From NCBI RefSeq assembly GCF_000143415.4, contig NW_003314290.1, forward strand, positions 797,586 through 861,585: a stretch of 64,000 nucleotides of DNA, written 5' to 3'. Shown one piece after another: positions 44,134 to 56,986 of this stretch. The notes under the pieces are model-generated. The model was not told the origin of the DNA and did not search any database. It saw nothing but the letters and a program-made list of their open reading frames with translations. The translations under genes and the position numbers were made by a program. Position 1 is the stretch's first letter; each line of letters begins with the position of its first letter. The stretch is from Selaginella moellendorffii. Its lineage: Eukaryota > Streptophyta > Lycopodiopsida > Selaginellales > Selaginellaceae.

Positions 44134-46282
44134 AGATTCTTTCTCTTTCTTTCCACTAAAGTGTGTTCTTCGCGGTTTGCAAGGAGCCAAGATCAATGAT
44201 GGTGATCATCTAGTGACTTGATGGAGTGAGAGCCAGCCAGGAAAGGTAAGTCATCCGGGACAAGATCAAACTTTGGGCAATCATATGTCGTTCAAGATCT
44301 GGAAAGAGAGGGATTTGATGCGCTGTGTACTACCGGGAGAAGAGAGGGGTGCGGAGAATTTCTAGTGCACGAGAATGGTGGAATCAATGCGACCTTTTCC
44401 CTCGAGAGGATCGAGAAAACGGAGGGAGTGAAGGGAGAGTAGTCAGATCTAGCAGAGCAAAACCATTAAGCGAGTACTCGAGAGTACTACAAACTGCCGC
44501 ACTTATATATGGAGAGAAACTACTGCGGCTTTTATATGTGCTCAGTTCCTGATTAGGAAAGTCACTCAAGTGAAACAGCAACAAATATTTAATCCCAAAA
44601 ATATGGAAAATTAGGCAAAAGAAAGAGATAAACCGCGAATTATAAGCGTAGAAATAAGAAACTCGGGAAACTCTACAAGGTATAGAGAGGCGGAATTTAG
44701 AATGAATGGATCCAAAGGAGAATGAATGAGTGATCAACTTTGGAAGGAAAACGTGTACGAAGGCGAGAAGGGGCAGCATTTACAAGGGCATGGACAAAAA
44801 AGAAAGGGGAGTGTTTGTTCTATGTCAAGAGTGTGTGTGTGTGTGTTTGTTTTGCTAGAAGGGGACGAGAGAAGCCAGAGCTTTCACAGCTCATAAGGAC
44901 TGCTTCTTCATAAATAGCCCCTGCCTGCCACAAAAGACTGAGTGAGAGGAGCGCCACCAAACGCTGCTACACGCGCATCCATCTCCATCCAAAACACCCA
45001 AGGGCCTGGGGTGTTAGATATTTTTTCGAGATCGATTGATCGATGGATGGATGGATGGAGTAATGATTTATCAAAACAGGTAGAAACAAAAATTTCTCTT
45101 ATGATGTCAATATAATTTTTTCGTGTTCGTGCTGGTATAGAAGAAGATCATGCACTGCTGAGATTGAGATTGTTGTTCTTAAAAGAGGAAATCGTTTTCT
45201 TTTTGCTTTTTCCTCTTTTTTTCCCCAAAGGCTAAAGGTCGCGTGATTTTTACTGCAGAGGTGGGGTGTTGACCTGTAAGAAACAAGCACTGCTCCTCAC
45301 TAGGGAGGACACACTTTGAATCATCACGAGCATCATATGCGTTGGAGAATCTAATTTGTCCACCACCACCACCCAAAAATCTTCCTGGGATCGACCATTT
45401 ACCCCTCCAGATTCATTCCTCACTGATCACTCGCCCACCTTTTTCTACAGCGAAAGTAAAAAAGAGCTTTTTCGTTGGCAGGCATGTAGAGTGATCCATC
45501 CAGGCCATACAGGCAAAGGTTCTATCAACCCATCGCGTGAAAGGTACCATTCCACCCCATCTATCTACGAAGCGTTCTCCATAGCCATACATTCGTGCAC
45601 CCTCTTCTCCGGGACCACTTTCGGGCTTGGAGGCTCTCCCGGCTCAAACGTTTTCTATGCATGGCCCTGACTTGTTCTAGTGTGTGTGTTGTCTGGGTGT
45701 TGCCATATAGCCTTTGGTAGCAAAGCGAACACATCCTTTCTCTATTTCTATCAGCAACCAACCATTCCTGTTCGTCGGTGCTCAACTGGAAAAATATTGA
45801 AGAATCGTCACTCCTCTCCTCTCCTTTCTCTCCTGCCAGTTTATTCCATTCAACTCCTCCGCTCGTTGAAGAGTCGTAGCCACAGTTGAAGCGTCACAAG
45901 AACACTGGAGGGCCTACAAGGAATTTATAGAAAATGGAAAAGAGGTCCAATGACAAAAGCGAGAGCCAGCAAACAAGGCATAGGAAACATAGGCAGGATT
46001 TGGCTGCCACCACTGCCAAAAGGCTCTTCTTCTTTCTCGCATCATAGTGAAAAGGACCGAAAACTTCCTCCCCCAGCAGTTTATTGCATGACGAGCAAAC
46101 TTCCAACCACATTTTAACTCTCTCAAAATACGAGCCTTTGCCCTTTTGGTTTGACGGTGATTTTCTTTAATGTGGGGTTTCTAGGGTTTAATGGATGATC
46201 GCGATTTGCAGGGCCATCGTGGGGATCGCTGACTGATTCTTTGCTTCGATCGAGCGAGCTCGCGTCGCCTTCAAATCTTTCC
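44134..46282. other. Intergenic region between the P450 and PTD-like genes
   Basis: No supported coding sequence. It holds the P450 5' flank, a short GT run (about 44829-44845) and a GGAT run (about 45037-45058). Open frames here lack motifs. Confidence 0.5.
46182..46189 (+). promoter_or_regulatory. Telo-box-like motif
   Basis: TAGGGTTT lies about 95 nt upstream of the PTD-like start codon, a common plant promoter or 5' UTR element. Confidence 0.3.
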
Positions 46283-47307
46283 ATGGCGGGAGTTTGCATT
46301 TGCAGCGAGCTCTGGCGCCAGTCACACTCGCAAGACGCCGTGTCCACGCTGAGCGCGCTGCTCCAGGCCGCCTCTTATCGTCTCAGATTCTCTGCCATAG
46401 CTCCGGTAAGCTTTCCATCTCTATTTTCTTGCGTGTTCTTTTAGTCCTCTTTGTCTTGTAGTCTTGTAGTCTAGCTTATTTCATACTTTGGCTGGATGGC
46501 TCTAGGACTTTATTCTCAGCAACGCAGGAGTGTCCATCGCTTTTGTCGTGGTGGATGATGTTCACAAGGAGCTTGCATGCGAGGCCGAAAGGTGATCTAT
46601 CCGAGCTTTGCCTCGTCTAGGATTTGACTTTCATGTATCTACGCAGGATTCTAAAGATGAGAGGGACTTTCCAGAATTCCTATGTCATCGTCACACTCTC
46701 GTCCGAGGCTGACTACAGCGTGTTTTCGGAGTTCTACTTCAGGTGGCCTGCTACTATTTACAACTGTGTTTTCTAACTTTTGCTCATTTGCAGCCTTGGT
46801 TTCGATGGTGAAAAGCCAGCTTGTATTCCGGTACCGAGCAAGCATATGGCGCTGGAGAAAATGATCCGGATTGCTTTTGTTCACGCAGGTGGTGTCAATC
46901 CCGTCCTTTGCTTCTTGCTCTGACATCGTTTGAGCAGAATGCAAGCGCCAAGGCATCACTGGAATGGTTGATCTCGAGGTGCTTTGATAGGATTTATTTT
47001 TGTGTTTCTTTTTCCCACACTTTTCTGCAGAGAAAGCAGTTTGTTCAGTCCGAGGATGCGCGGATGGCTTGTGTCTCCTCTATTCCAAGGTTGGAGCTCC
47101 ATGACGCCCATTCAGTGAGTGCTTGGACCATAAGTTTTGTTTCTAGCTACTGCATCTCAGCTTGTGCAGGGAGTGGGATCTTTGGAAGCCATTTCAAGGT
47201 CGAGCCGGGAGTCTATAATGGAGACAACTGATCTTTCTGTGGACTCCGCAGAGTCTGTCATGAAGCTATTTAATGACAGGGTGTATGGAAGCACACCACT
47301 GCTTTGA
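46283..47307 (+). CDS. PTD: PARTING DANCERS-like meiotic protein (ERCC1-like)
   Basis: Seven exons (46283-46405, 46506-46591, 46647-46742, 46794-46888, 46938-46978, 47031-47114, 47170-47307) give 220 aa in frame. The order of motifs follows plant PTD. There is an N-terminal XPF-like strand set (LLQAASYRLRFSAIAPDFI, VSIAFVVV), then SYVIVTLSS, then IPVPSKHMALEKMIRIA. Next comes CKRQGI, and finally a helix-hairpin-helix tail (SSIPRLELHDAHS, VGSLEAISRSSRESI, METTDLSVDSAESVMKLF). PTD partners SHOC1, an XPF-like protein, to promote interference-sensitive meiotic crossovers, and lacks nuclease residues itself. The protein is slightly short for the family. Identification rests on motif memory, not a search. 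Confidence 0.85.
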
Positions 47308-47429
47308 TCTGTGTAATTGTTGTTGGCTATTACTGTTCAGCGTATTTTCTATTTTAAATACTTGCTAGGCAACAAATGAAACAAAATTAACTAATTTGCC
47401 AAGTCTTTTATATGAAAGATTTTTAATCT

Positions 47430-48364
47430 AGGTTTTTGATCTTGGCACGGCTGGCGCGGAGGCGCTGGGATCGGGCCTGTATAGATCTCTTCCGGTGCAT
47501 GGGCGCGACGCGATCGTCCCCAGGATGAAGCGCGAGCGCTGGTTTTTGGTGGTGGGGGAGGGCAGACGTGCTTTCCCCGGCTGGGCTCCTGGCACAGGTT
47601 CAAACTGCCCGCGAATTTCCTCACCCGGAGGTATGTGGTGGATTACTCGCAGCGGCTCGCATGGGAACCAACAGCAAGCTCGATCTCATCCAGTGAGCGG
47701 ATGGAACCGGATCGCCAAGCAAAGCTTGCAGGACATCGATCATCTCCATGCTGGTGGACGAAAGAACCAAAGAGGTCATTATCAGCCGGAGACTATGAAC
47801 GAATCAAAGACAGATGGGGAGGTTTTCGATGGGGAGTACTGGAATAGACACCATGTTGAAGTCCCAGGGATCTTGGAGAGGACTAGACCCGTTTTGGCGA
47901 AACCAATACCACAGCTCAAGGCACAGAAGAACGGGGTGACATATTTTGTGGAGAAACTTGGCAACAATGACGCCCGGTTGATGAGCCTGGAGGTGGAGGC
48001 CAATGCTTGGAAGGAGGTTCTACTTCCAAAGAGAGACGAGTCCTGCTTTGACGAGTCCTGCTGAGAGGGAGATCGATATGGATCATTCATTCGATGGCTT
48101 TCGGGGCCTCGTGTGTGGTGGAGGAAGGATCATGCTTCTCGTGGGCGATGGACTCTATCAGCTGGAGGAGAGCTTGTGTTGGATCATGCCTATGGGGTGA
48201 CTGCTTGTGCCGGGTGTGGGGCTTTCTGCAAGCCCAGGGAGAGCTGCGATCTGAAACGAGCAAAGAAGAAGAAGGGTCTCGGGGATGATTGTCTGGTTGG
48301 GTATGATGTGGAGGAAAAGAGGGGGTTCCATATTAATGTGAAGAAAGGTCTTGCTAAGTCCTGA
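47430..48364 (+). pseudogene. Unidentified, possibly frameshifted gene
   Basis: A plus-strand frame (47495-48064) of about 189 codons is followed by overlapping frames to 48364 that look coding. The latter show a cysteine pair (ACAGCGAFCKPRESC) and a lysine-rich run. Another frame at 47600-47700 reads LPANFLTRRYVVDYSQRLAW, which looks more protein-like than the main frame there. The frame switches suggest a broken gene or missed introns. I do not recognise the family. Confidence 0.3.
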
Positions 48365-49907
48365 TATGATGGGTGGAATGAAACTGAATGTTTGTTTTGG
48401 GGGCATTTTGGCGTTAGAAGGCTTGAATGTTTAGTCAACTTTAGTCAGACTTCTTAGTTAATCACCTCATAATCCAACGGCTCCATTGTTTAAGCATTTA
48501 AGTTTCACTCCAATGTTGTTCCAACTCACTTTTCTTCTTAGTCCTGACATTGCATTCTAAAGCACACTCCATTGTACTGTTATGGTGTGCAATTTGTAGA
48601 TGCAGTTGTTTTAACATGTGTCAAAAAGCCATGTGCTTGCCCATAGGTCCAAAACTTTTTCCATGTGGGTGGAATCTACTAAGGATATTCTTTATCTAGA
48701 TGCCATTCCAATGGCCCCATCAATGCATAGGGCATAAAACTCCATCATAGCCATTCAATTTAATTTAACTTTGATGGGCTCGTATCATGTGAGTTCCCAC
48801 AAATGCTCATATTCTCACTTATGAAAAGGCTGAGGCAAAGAGTTGGTAGTTGGGACATGATGTTGCATTAACTACTCCTTTTATAAATAATGGTGTTATG
48901 ATGATGCATACCAATATAATGCAAATTGACTAAGTTTATGAAATCAGACTATAGTAACCATGTCTCTTTCTTCTCCTTACTGCAGTATTAACCACAGGTA
49001 AGTTACAAGGACTCAATCATGCAGAGTGGCAAGGCCAAAAAGGCTTGAAAGCATAATATAATATAAGCATAATAACAAAGCATCTCATTCTATATACATT
49101 GAAAGCCAAATTCTAACTGTAAGATACATTTTGCTTATAAGATAAAGCACAAATTCAAAGGCAAGGGTTTTGGGTGAGCAAGGATGGGGCAAAACTATCT
49201 AATATATGTAGTTTGGTGGGGGTTGTAGATTGGTATATTAAAAGATTGGAGTGTAGTGGCATCTTTGACATGCAAAACTTCTTCTCTTTGTTTTTATTGC
49301 ATTAATACTTCTTCAATCCTTCTTACACATGTTTTATGGATGTAGCGCACTTGAATTTGGAGCTAAACTCTAACCTTGTTACACTATAAAATAAAGATCC
49401 AATACAATCCCACGAGCACCAACTCCTTATATCCAACACCAACATGCAAAATAGTGTTAAGCAGTGTTTAACACAATTTTGGCATACCGGTGGCCTAACA
49501 TGAGGAGAAAGGTACCCTATTGACTAGAGTAGTATAGAGTTTAGGCTTAGACCCAAGTCGGATGTAAAACAAGGAGTGACACAACCTAGCGAGAGCTAAA
49601 CTAATGTTTCAGGTGGTCAAACATACATTCTAGCCACTATCTCTATTATATATTTGAAACCCCCTATATCCCCCCCTGAAGAACACATACTCACCCCAAA
49701 CCTCCTTTAATACCAAGAGTTAGTCTCTAGGACTAACTCGAAACTTATTAAATATGGAATCTAGATTGTGAATTTGGACATGGGATGAACATCATTGTGT
49801 TCAGGCTGATCTTTACATTTTGTAAATATGACAAATTAGCAAATCTAGACACTTTCCATAATTAGTTAATAGAACAAAACAAGACCAATATAAAGGGCAT
49901 GATAGCA
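48365..49907. other. Intergenic DNA left of element D
   Basis: No gene is supported. The last bases before 49908 are TAGCA, the expected position of element D's target duplication. The other copy would lie beyond the truncated end and is not found. Confidence 0.45.
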
Positions 49908-51180
49908 TGTAAATGATTAATTTTTCCATTTTACTTTAGTCATTTAACCACACCTCCGACTACTTGGAAGAGTCCCCTTCACAACCTCCATAAGTCCTAT
50001 TCCAGACTTAGGGCTTGCTATCCCTGAGAATGGCATCCATGCCCCTCAACTTTTACACTTGGTCCAAGTGTTCTACATGTCCGATCCCATAACTAACACC
50101 CCAATGTACCATTGACATATCAGCCTGTTACGCTAAGGCCATGCCCCTTCACCTTGGTTACACCGGCGGTCTAACACCACCTGCATCATAGTCCCGTCTC
50201 TCAAAGACTCGGCCATCCGTCCATGAGTGATCATCCCAGATCCACTCCTTATCATCCTTAGGATGCCTGCAGACATGAGGAATAGCCTTCCCCAATATCC
50301 TTTTTCCAGTCCCCACCAAGTCCCTTTCTGTCCATGACCGTGTTCGCCAACATTGCCACTAGATCAAGGCCCATAGGCCCGATCACTAAGTCCCATGGTT
50401 TTTTGGGATTTCCTCACCATACGACTATATCCTTGATCACTACACCAAAGGATTGCTCCTCTTCTTTTTCACAGTCTTGGCCTTTGGGATAACATTTCGG
50501 AACATTGTGGCTCTACACGAGCCTCGGGGGTACTCTCCTTGTCTTCCGCCTTTGGGTGCCCTAGCCATAGGCTTAGAACGAGGTTCTGTGGAGCCACACC
50601 AGGTATCAAAGTAGGTAATGCCACCCATGCTTAGACTGGGAGCATCAACCATTCAATCTCCCGGGGGAATTAAAGTTGGCTTTTAAACACTTCACTAAGC
50701 TACCCCACTTGTTGGTTCGTATTCACTCTAGTCTTGGACTTCCCAATGGTCAGCTCATCACCCAACACTTGGGTACAGCCTTCTTGGGCCAAACTGGCCT
50801 TTTCTGGCCAAATTAGTTCAACTGGGCTCCAACCCCCACACTCTCCCTACTATACTTTTGGAACCCCCTACAGCACCCCCCTTCCCCCTCCCCCCTGAGG
50901 GACGATCGCTTTGGGCTTTCACCCAACTGTTGGTATTAGTATTTGGACTTGGACTTGGACTTGGACTCGGACTTGGACTCAAACTCGGACTCGGACTCAA
51001 ACTTGGACTCAGTCTTGGTCTCGGTCTCGGTCTCGGTCTCAGTCCCATCTTGGACTCCATCTCGGACTCCATCTAGGGTCCATTTCGGACTCCATTTTGG
51101 GTCCACTCGGGTCTATCTCGAACTCCATCTCGGACTCCATCTTGGACTCCGTCTTGGACTCCATCTCAGGTCGATCTCAG
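49908..51180 (-). mobile_element. Element D: distal part of its 3' LTR
   Basis: The reverse complement matches the 3' two-thirds of element C's LTR, but with many substitutions, so this copy is older. It ends in ...TTTACA on the minus strand at 49908. The LTR is split by element C, inserted between 51180 and 58864. Confidence 0.82.
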
Positions 51181-52839
51181 TGTGAGACACAAAATCCCTA
51201 GGCCCCAAAGTGGAGCTGGAAGGGCGCCACATGGTAGTGGCTGAAGCGAGAGCCAAACGAGCGTAACACGTTTGGACCAAAAGCTCCGACTTGAAAGGTC
51301 AAGAGCGGGAGTGGAACTCCCAACGAAGTGCTCGAGGAACGAGCACGAAGCGAGCAAAAGGCGAGGCTCCAAAAAGGGACCCAAAAGGGCCAACACATGA
51401 CACGTAGGAGTCCGAGATGGACCTGAGTTGGAGTCCGAAGTGGAGTCCGAGATGGACCCGAGTTGGAGTCCGAAGTGGAGTCCGAGATGGAGTCCGAGAT
51501 GGAGTCCAAGATGGACCTGAGATGGACCCGAGATGGAGTCTGAGATGGAGTCCGAGATGGACCTGAGATGGACCCGAGATGGAGTCCGAGATGGACCCGA
51601 GATGGAGTCTGAGATGGAGTCCGAGATGGACCTGAGATGGACCCGAGATGGAGTCCGAGATGGAGTCCGAGATGGAGTCCGAGATGGAGTCCGAAGTCGA
51701 GACCGAGACCGGGACCGAGACCGAGACCGAGACCAAGACCGAGATCGGGACCGAGACCGAGACCGAGGCCGAGGCCGAGACCGAGCCCGAGCCCGAGTCC
51801 GAGTCCGAGTCCGAGTCCGAGTCCGAGTCCGAGTCCGGAGCCTGAGAGGGTGAAAGCCCAAAGCGTTCGTCTCCCAGACCCTGGGGGGTTTGGTGAGCTC
51901 CAAAAGTATAGTAGGGGGAGGACTGCAGTGGAGCCAGTTTGGCCAGGAAAGGCCAGTTTGGCCCAGGAAGGCCGGACCCAGTGTTGGGTGATGAGCTGCC
52001 CACTGGGAAGTCCAAGACTAGAGTGAACACGGACCGACAAGCGGGGTAGCTTGGTGAAGTGTTCAAGAGCCGGCTCTAGTTCCCCCGGGAGATCGACTGG
52101 CCGATGCTCCCAGTCCAAGTGTAGGTGGCACTACCTACTTGGATACCAGGCGTGGCTCAACGGAACCTCGCTCTAAGCCCATGGCTAGAGCACCTAAGGG
52201 CAGAAGGCGAGGAGAGTACCCAGGTGGCTCGCGTAAGGCCACGGTGTTCCGAAATGTTGCCCCAAAGGCCCAGACTGTGGAAAGGAAGAGGAGCAGTCCT
52301 CTGGGGTAGTGACCAAGGACACAGTCGTGGTGAGGAAGTCCCAGAGGACCGTGGGACTTAGTGGTCGGGCTTGTGGGTCTCGATCAAGTGGCAGTGTTGG
52401 CGAACACGGCCAGGGGCAGAAAGGGACTTAGTGGGGACTGACAGAGGGATATTGGGGAAGGCTATTCCCCTTGTTGGTGGGCATCCTAAGGGTGCTAAGG
52501 AGTGGATCTCAGATGACCACTCACGGATGGTTTGCCTAGTCTTGGAGAGCCAAAACTGTGATGCAAGTGGTAATGGACTACCAGTATGGCAAAGGTGATT
52601 GGGCATGGCCTTAGCGTAACGGGCTGGCATGTCAGTGGTACCTTTGAGTGTCGGTCATGGGATCAGACACGTGGAGCACTTGGACCAAGTGCAAATGTTG
52701 AGTGGCATAGATGCCATTCTCGGGGCTAGCAAGTCCCAAGTCCTGGATTGGACTTATGGAGGTTGTGAATGAGACTCCTCCAAGCGGTCGGAGGTGTGGT
52801 TAAGTGACTAAAGTAGAATGGAAAATTTAGTCGCTTACA
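51181..52839 (+). repeat. Element C 5' LTR (1659 bp)
   Basis: It starts TGTGAGACACAAAATCCC and ends TTTAGTCGCTTACA. A GAGTCCGAGATGGA-type array runs from about 51413 to 51840 and changes from GAGATGGA units to GAGACCGAGA and CCGAGTCCGAG units. Confidence 0.95.
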
Positions 52840-52842
52840 ATT

Positions 52843-52854
52843 TGGTATCGGAGC
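52843..52854 (+). other. Element C primer-binding site
   Basis: TGGTATCGGAGC, the same initiator-Met variant used by elements A and B, starts four bases after the LTR. Confidence 0.85.
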
Positions 52855-52859
52855 TGTTC

Positions 52860-55300
52860 CTTAGTCCGACTTTTATTGGTGCTCAAGTATATCACCACTG
52901 GTGTTGGCAATGGAAGGTCCGAGAAGTGGGCCTATCCTTGAGGAGTAGCAAGTCGGGAAGACATAGCTCTCCATTACAGTTCATGTGTGAACTTGTAGAC
53001 AAGGTGGTGGATAGAAAAGGGGCTAATAATGGAACGACTTTGGGATCTTGGGAACAGTGCAAGGTTTTCCTCATTGAGTTGAGGAGGTGATCCAGATGAG
53101 CGTTTGACTCAGCAAACGGGCTAATGTGGTTGGGGTAAACAACTATAGTTGGGATCACGGGGAAGATAGAGACTCCAAAAACAATAAAGGAGTCACAAGT
53201 TTATCCTCACATGGTTGAGGCTGGTGCTCATGAAAATGAGACCGGAATGGATGACCGTGAGAGGTCAAGTATGGATGAGGACACGAGTCCTCGAAATGGT
53301 AGCCGGGGCTACCTCTAATAAATGCTAGAACAACCCAAGGAGTTAGGGGTGTATTAAGTGGATGAGTTGGTATTCTCATCACATGGACAAGTAGTCCTAA
53401 GGGGCAAAGGTTGCCCCCAGAGAACAAAATCAAGTGTCGGAGTAACACTTGTGAAAATAGTCCTTTTGAGTAGGACAGGAATGCAAGAAGTGTATTCCAG
53501 TGAGCTAGTGCCTCACAAGTAGGACCTTACGGGTCTGTGGATTAACCAAGTCCAAAACTGCTAGACGACTCAAGTAGAGTCAAGGGATGGTCCTAAAAGG
53601 ACTGATGGAAGCATTTGGACTGAGGTGCGTTGTATCCCACAAAGGATGGGGGGGGATCATAGGATCCAAGGATGAGAACAGAGAGTATCTCATCGATGGC
53701 AAAATGTGCCATGCTAAAGTCGTGGGAAAGGTGTTCCCAAAAAAGAAAACAACTTTGACGCAAAGCTGTATGTGACCTCTATGATGCAGTGCTAACGGAT
53801 GGTTGGCATGAGAAAGAGCGGTGTTGGTCTTGGCAAAGACATAAACACGAAGGGGAAGTGTCATAGAGGTAGGCTCATGGAGCCGATGGTGTGGAGACAC
53901 CAAATGTGCCAAGGTGTGATACCTTGAGGCTATGTTGGTGGGTTCATGAAAACCCCTTGCCAAAGGAATCCCAATGGAAATGGGAATGGCATAGCCTAAG
54001 CTGCAGAGCATGCAGTTGGAGTGTGGTGACCCAGATAATGATAGAGGTGTGAAAGCACCAAACAATGAGTTGTAGGACTTGACAACTATGAGGCAACTAA
54101 GCAAGAGGTGCAAAATGACTGGTTGAACGGGTAGAAGGTAGCTACCCAAGACTTCTTAATAGCATAGGGAAGTCGGATACGCCCTTACGGGGGATAAGTT
54201 GCTTGTGTTGCGATATAGTAAGTCAATGTCATAAAAGGAAATACTCATTGTCAAAAAAGCCATCATTGGGACACCCGAACACTCTAGAACACCAGAAGGT
54301 GGTGTTTGATGTCGCGAGGGCAATGGATAAAGCCCAAGGGACTAAGTCCCTAGCGAATGATGGATAGAAGGTGCTATCCTAATGTCCAAGGTTGCGGAGA
54401 CAGGAGAGGACTGTCTACCCGAGTTGGACAAAACCAAAAATGGAATTTTGGCAAGGCTAGTGATGGGCATGGAAAGGCCCATAAGCAACAATGTAATCCC
54501 AGTGTGTGGGATTATAAGGTGAGCATACCCGGATTGAGGAACCACTCCCTGGGCTATTGGGTAGGTTCATCCCTAAGAATACTTGCTAAGGCATGATAGA
54601 AAGTGCAAAGCTATCCTCCTGGTCTGGAGGAAAATAACCAAAGGAAACATATGGGGCCAAAAGGCAAGTAGTATTAGGATGGAACTGAACCATAGAAATC
54701 GAAGGGCATAACCAAGGTTGGTTATGCCAGCTGGGAGTGGAGAATCAAGTGGGGGCTCGAGGGTGTTGCCGTTAGCAACCGTGATGCCATGGAGAGTCTA
54801 AAATATGGAATTGTCCATGTTAGACTATGTGGCAATTGGAAAGCTTGCAAAAAGGGAGGCCTTAGCAAGCTAAGGGACAGAGTTCCTTCAAGGTTCCCAA
54901 AGACGATTCTAGGTAGCTTAGTACCTAGAAAGGCCAAGTGTAAATGGTTCATAGAACGCGCGAAATCAGAGTGGCGCAGCAGAAGCGTGGTCTTGAAGCT
55001 TGCCATGAGGCAAGGCTGTCAAGGTTAGGGAAGTAGTTCCCGAGTGTTCAAAAAGAGGGCTTTGAACGAAAGTTGATGGTTAAGGACTTCCACGCTTATG
55101 CATGAACCATGTTACGGTGGCCGGATGACTTGCTAAGCGAGATTGGCAAGTCAGGGGAACAAGTACCCTAGTTGAAGGTGATAACTTCAAAAAGGGTGGG
55201 CCCATGGGGCCAAGCATGGAGGAGTCCATGCATGATCACAGATATGTCAAGTGAGAGGACTTGGCAGTGTGGGGGAACTAGGTTCCTAAGCTGTGATCTG
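52860..55300 (+). other. Element C non-coding interior
   Basis: No gag or pol motif can be read on either strand. The longest open frame is antisense (53580-54149) and has no recognisable domain. It is probably non-coding RNA sequence that is packaged in trans. Confidence 0.6.
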
Positions 55301-55309
55301 TAGCGCGCT

Positions 55310-55750
55310 TTAAAAATAAGTTGGTGCACCGGCGTGGGGAGTCACGCCAGGCATTTTGTGTGATGCCGTCCGTAGATGCATATACGGAGGTTGGGTTCGA
55401 GTCCCGACCCTCTAGTGCTTGGGTTCGAGTCCCAAATCACTAGGGCGTGGTGATGGTTTGGAATATGAGGACACTCATATTTCGGTGGTCATGGACTCTC
55501 AGTGGGGAGACTGGTTTGGGCACACCGCCAAGCGAGGGATGCCTCGGAGTCGTGATGCACGGTTAGATTGCTTAGTGTGAAAGCTCAGCATATCTAACTT
55601 GAACGCTTTGGTGCAAGTGGCACCAAGGTCGTGGTGAGTGAGATGGGGACACCTAATCTCAGTTGCTATGAACCCTTGGCCGTAAGGGCTGGCTTGGGTG
55701 CACCGCCAAGTGTGGGGGATGCCCCCGGGGTTATAGTCAACAACTTGGAG
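55310..55750 (+). other. Element C structured 3' module
   Basis: This region parallels 10263-10530 of element A. It has a GGAG-loop hairpin (GGCGTGGGGAGTCACGCC, about 55332-55349), a CCGTA/TACGG hairpin and two tRNA T-arm-like hairpins (GGGTTCGAGTCCCGACCC at about 55393 and GGGTTCGAGTCCC at 55421). The downstream phrase (GGGCGTGGTGA ... GGGCACACCGCCAAG) is partly repeated at 55620-55740. One base pair of the GGAG hairpin changes from A-T to G-C relative to element A. Confidence 0.6.
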
Positions 55751-56945
55751 GTCTAGAAGACCAAGTACCTCTTGGCAACTCTGTTAAGGTGCCAAGGTGA
55801 GATCATTAGGTGATCTTATGGCCAGATAAGGACAAGGTCCTTGGTTGGCTAAGGAATGAAGTTCCTGGTTCAAAATGTTGAAATTGAACTGTTTAAGGTG
55901 GTGTGGCTTGGTCGTGATGACCAAATGGGAAGAGCACCTAAGGGAAATAAATTATGTTCGTGCGATGGCATAGTGAGTCCGAGGAAAGTAGTCTCTATAA
56001 AAGACCCATGGGAGGGTCACGAAGTTGGGCCGTGGATAGAGCCCATAGCAGAAGATGCTAAAGAGACATACTAGGGGTGAAATCCTCCGGACTTGGCAAA
56101 GAAGAGTCTTTGCTATGGAACCGAAACAATACCTCAAGAAGGGAGGTAGAGATTCGATGTTGCTTGGTGCAACAATTAACGGATAGGAGCAAAAGATGAG
56201 TGGCCAAGATAGGGCCGTGGAATCCCTTGGGGGGAATCCAAGTGACAAAGTTAGGCGAGGAACACTAATGTGTTGGACGCTAACAAGTTGCGGGAAAGGA
56301 AGTGTGTTTCCAGGAGGGATTCCGAAATGCTCCGATTTGGCGAAAGTGGAAGCTCCAAGGGAGGGAGCAGTAAGGTAGCTAAATGATAGGGCCATGAACA
56401 GCCCTAGCACAAAGTATGATAATTGGAACTTTGGCACGAAATAGAAGAGAGGATGATGGTGCCCTCGAGTAGAGAACTTCCTAGGATGGGAAGTGGAGTT
56501 GCACAAAAAGGTGCAAGGCAAGGTGTCGGAGACACCTAGGAAATTGACTCCAAGAAGTCAAAATTCAAAGTTCCAAAGTGCAAAGGTTATATCGATGGAA
56601 ATCGAGACTACTCGAGAAGGAGTAGTGGGATTGACTTAGAGAAGGGTCTCTAAGAGGTTTAGCGAGGACTAAACCAATAAAAGGAGAGAACCACTACATG
56701 TGGTCCAATCAGTCTCTAAGTTGGAAAGACTACCCTCCTTAGAGAATAGGCAAGGCATGGTGAGCCTTTGGTGTCAAACCATGGAGGCATATGCAAAAGG
56801 CATGGTGAGCCTTCAATGTCAAACCATTGACGAATATGGAGAAGGCATGGTGAGCCTTCAATGTCAAACCATTGACAAATATTGGCTAGGTGCCAAGGAT
56901 GGAAATGGTAACACACGCGAGTGTTACTTTATAAAATGGTTTACC

Positions 56946-56986
56946 GTTCGATGAGGACATCGAACTTCGTCTATGGGTGGTGGAGT
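56946..56986 (+). other. Element C terminal hairpin and polypurine tract
   Basis: The hairpin GTTCGATG-AGGA-CATCGAAC (56946-56965) is followed 21 nt later by the 3' LTR, with TATGGGTGGTGGAGT just before it. Element A has the same stem with loop TGGG and the same spacing. Confidence 0.8.

Noticed and set aside
45356-45670. A 104-codon frame upstream of the PTD-like gene
   Set aside because: No recognisable motif, low-complexity start and no supporting splice or promoter context.
51166-52118. Long overlapping open frames (up to 306 codons) with RTRTRT, SDSDSD and GLGLGL repeats
   Set aside because: All three frames on both strands are open because the LTR array is built from stop-free GAG/CCGAG units. 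The peptides are artefacts of the repeat.
53580-56521. Two 189-codon antisense frames in the interior of element C (53580-54149 and 55952-56521)
   Set aside because: They run against the element's transcription, lack any motif and have no splice or promoter context.
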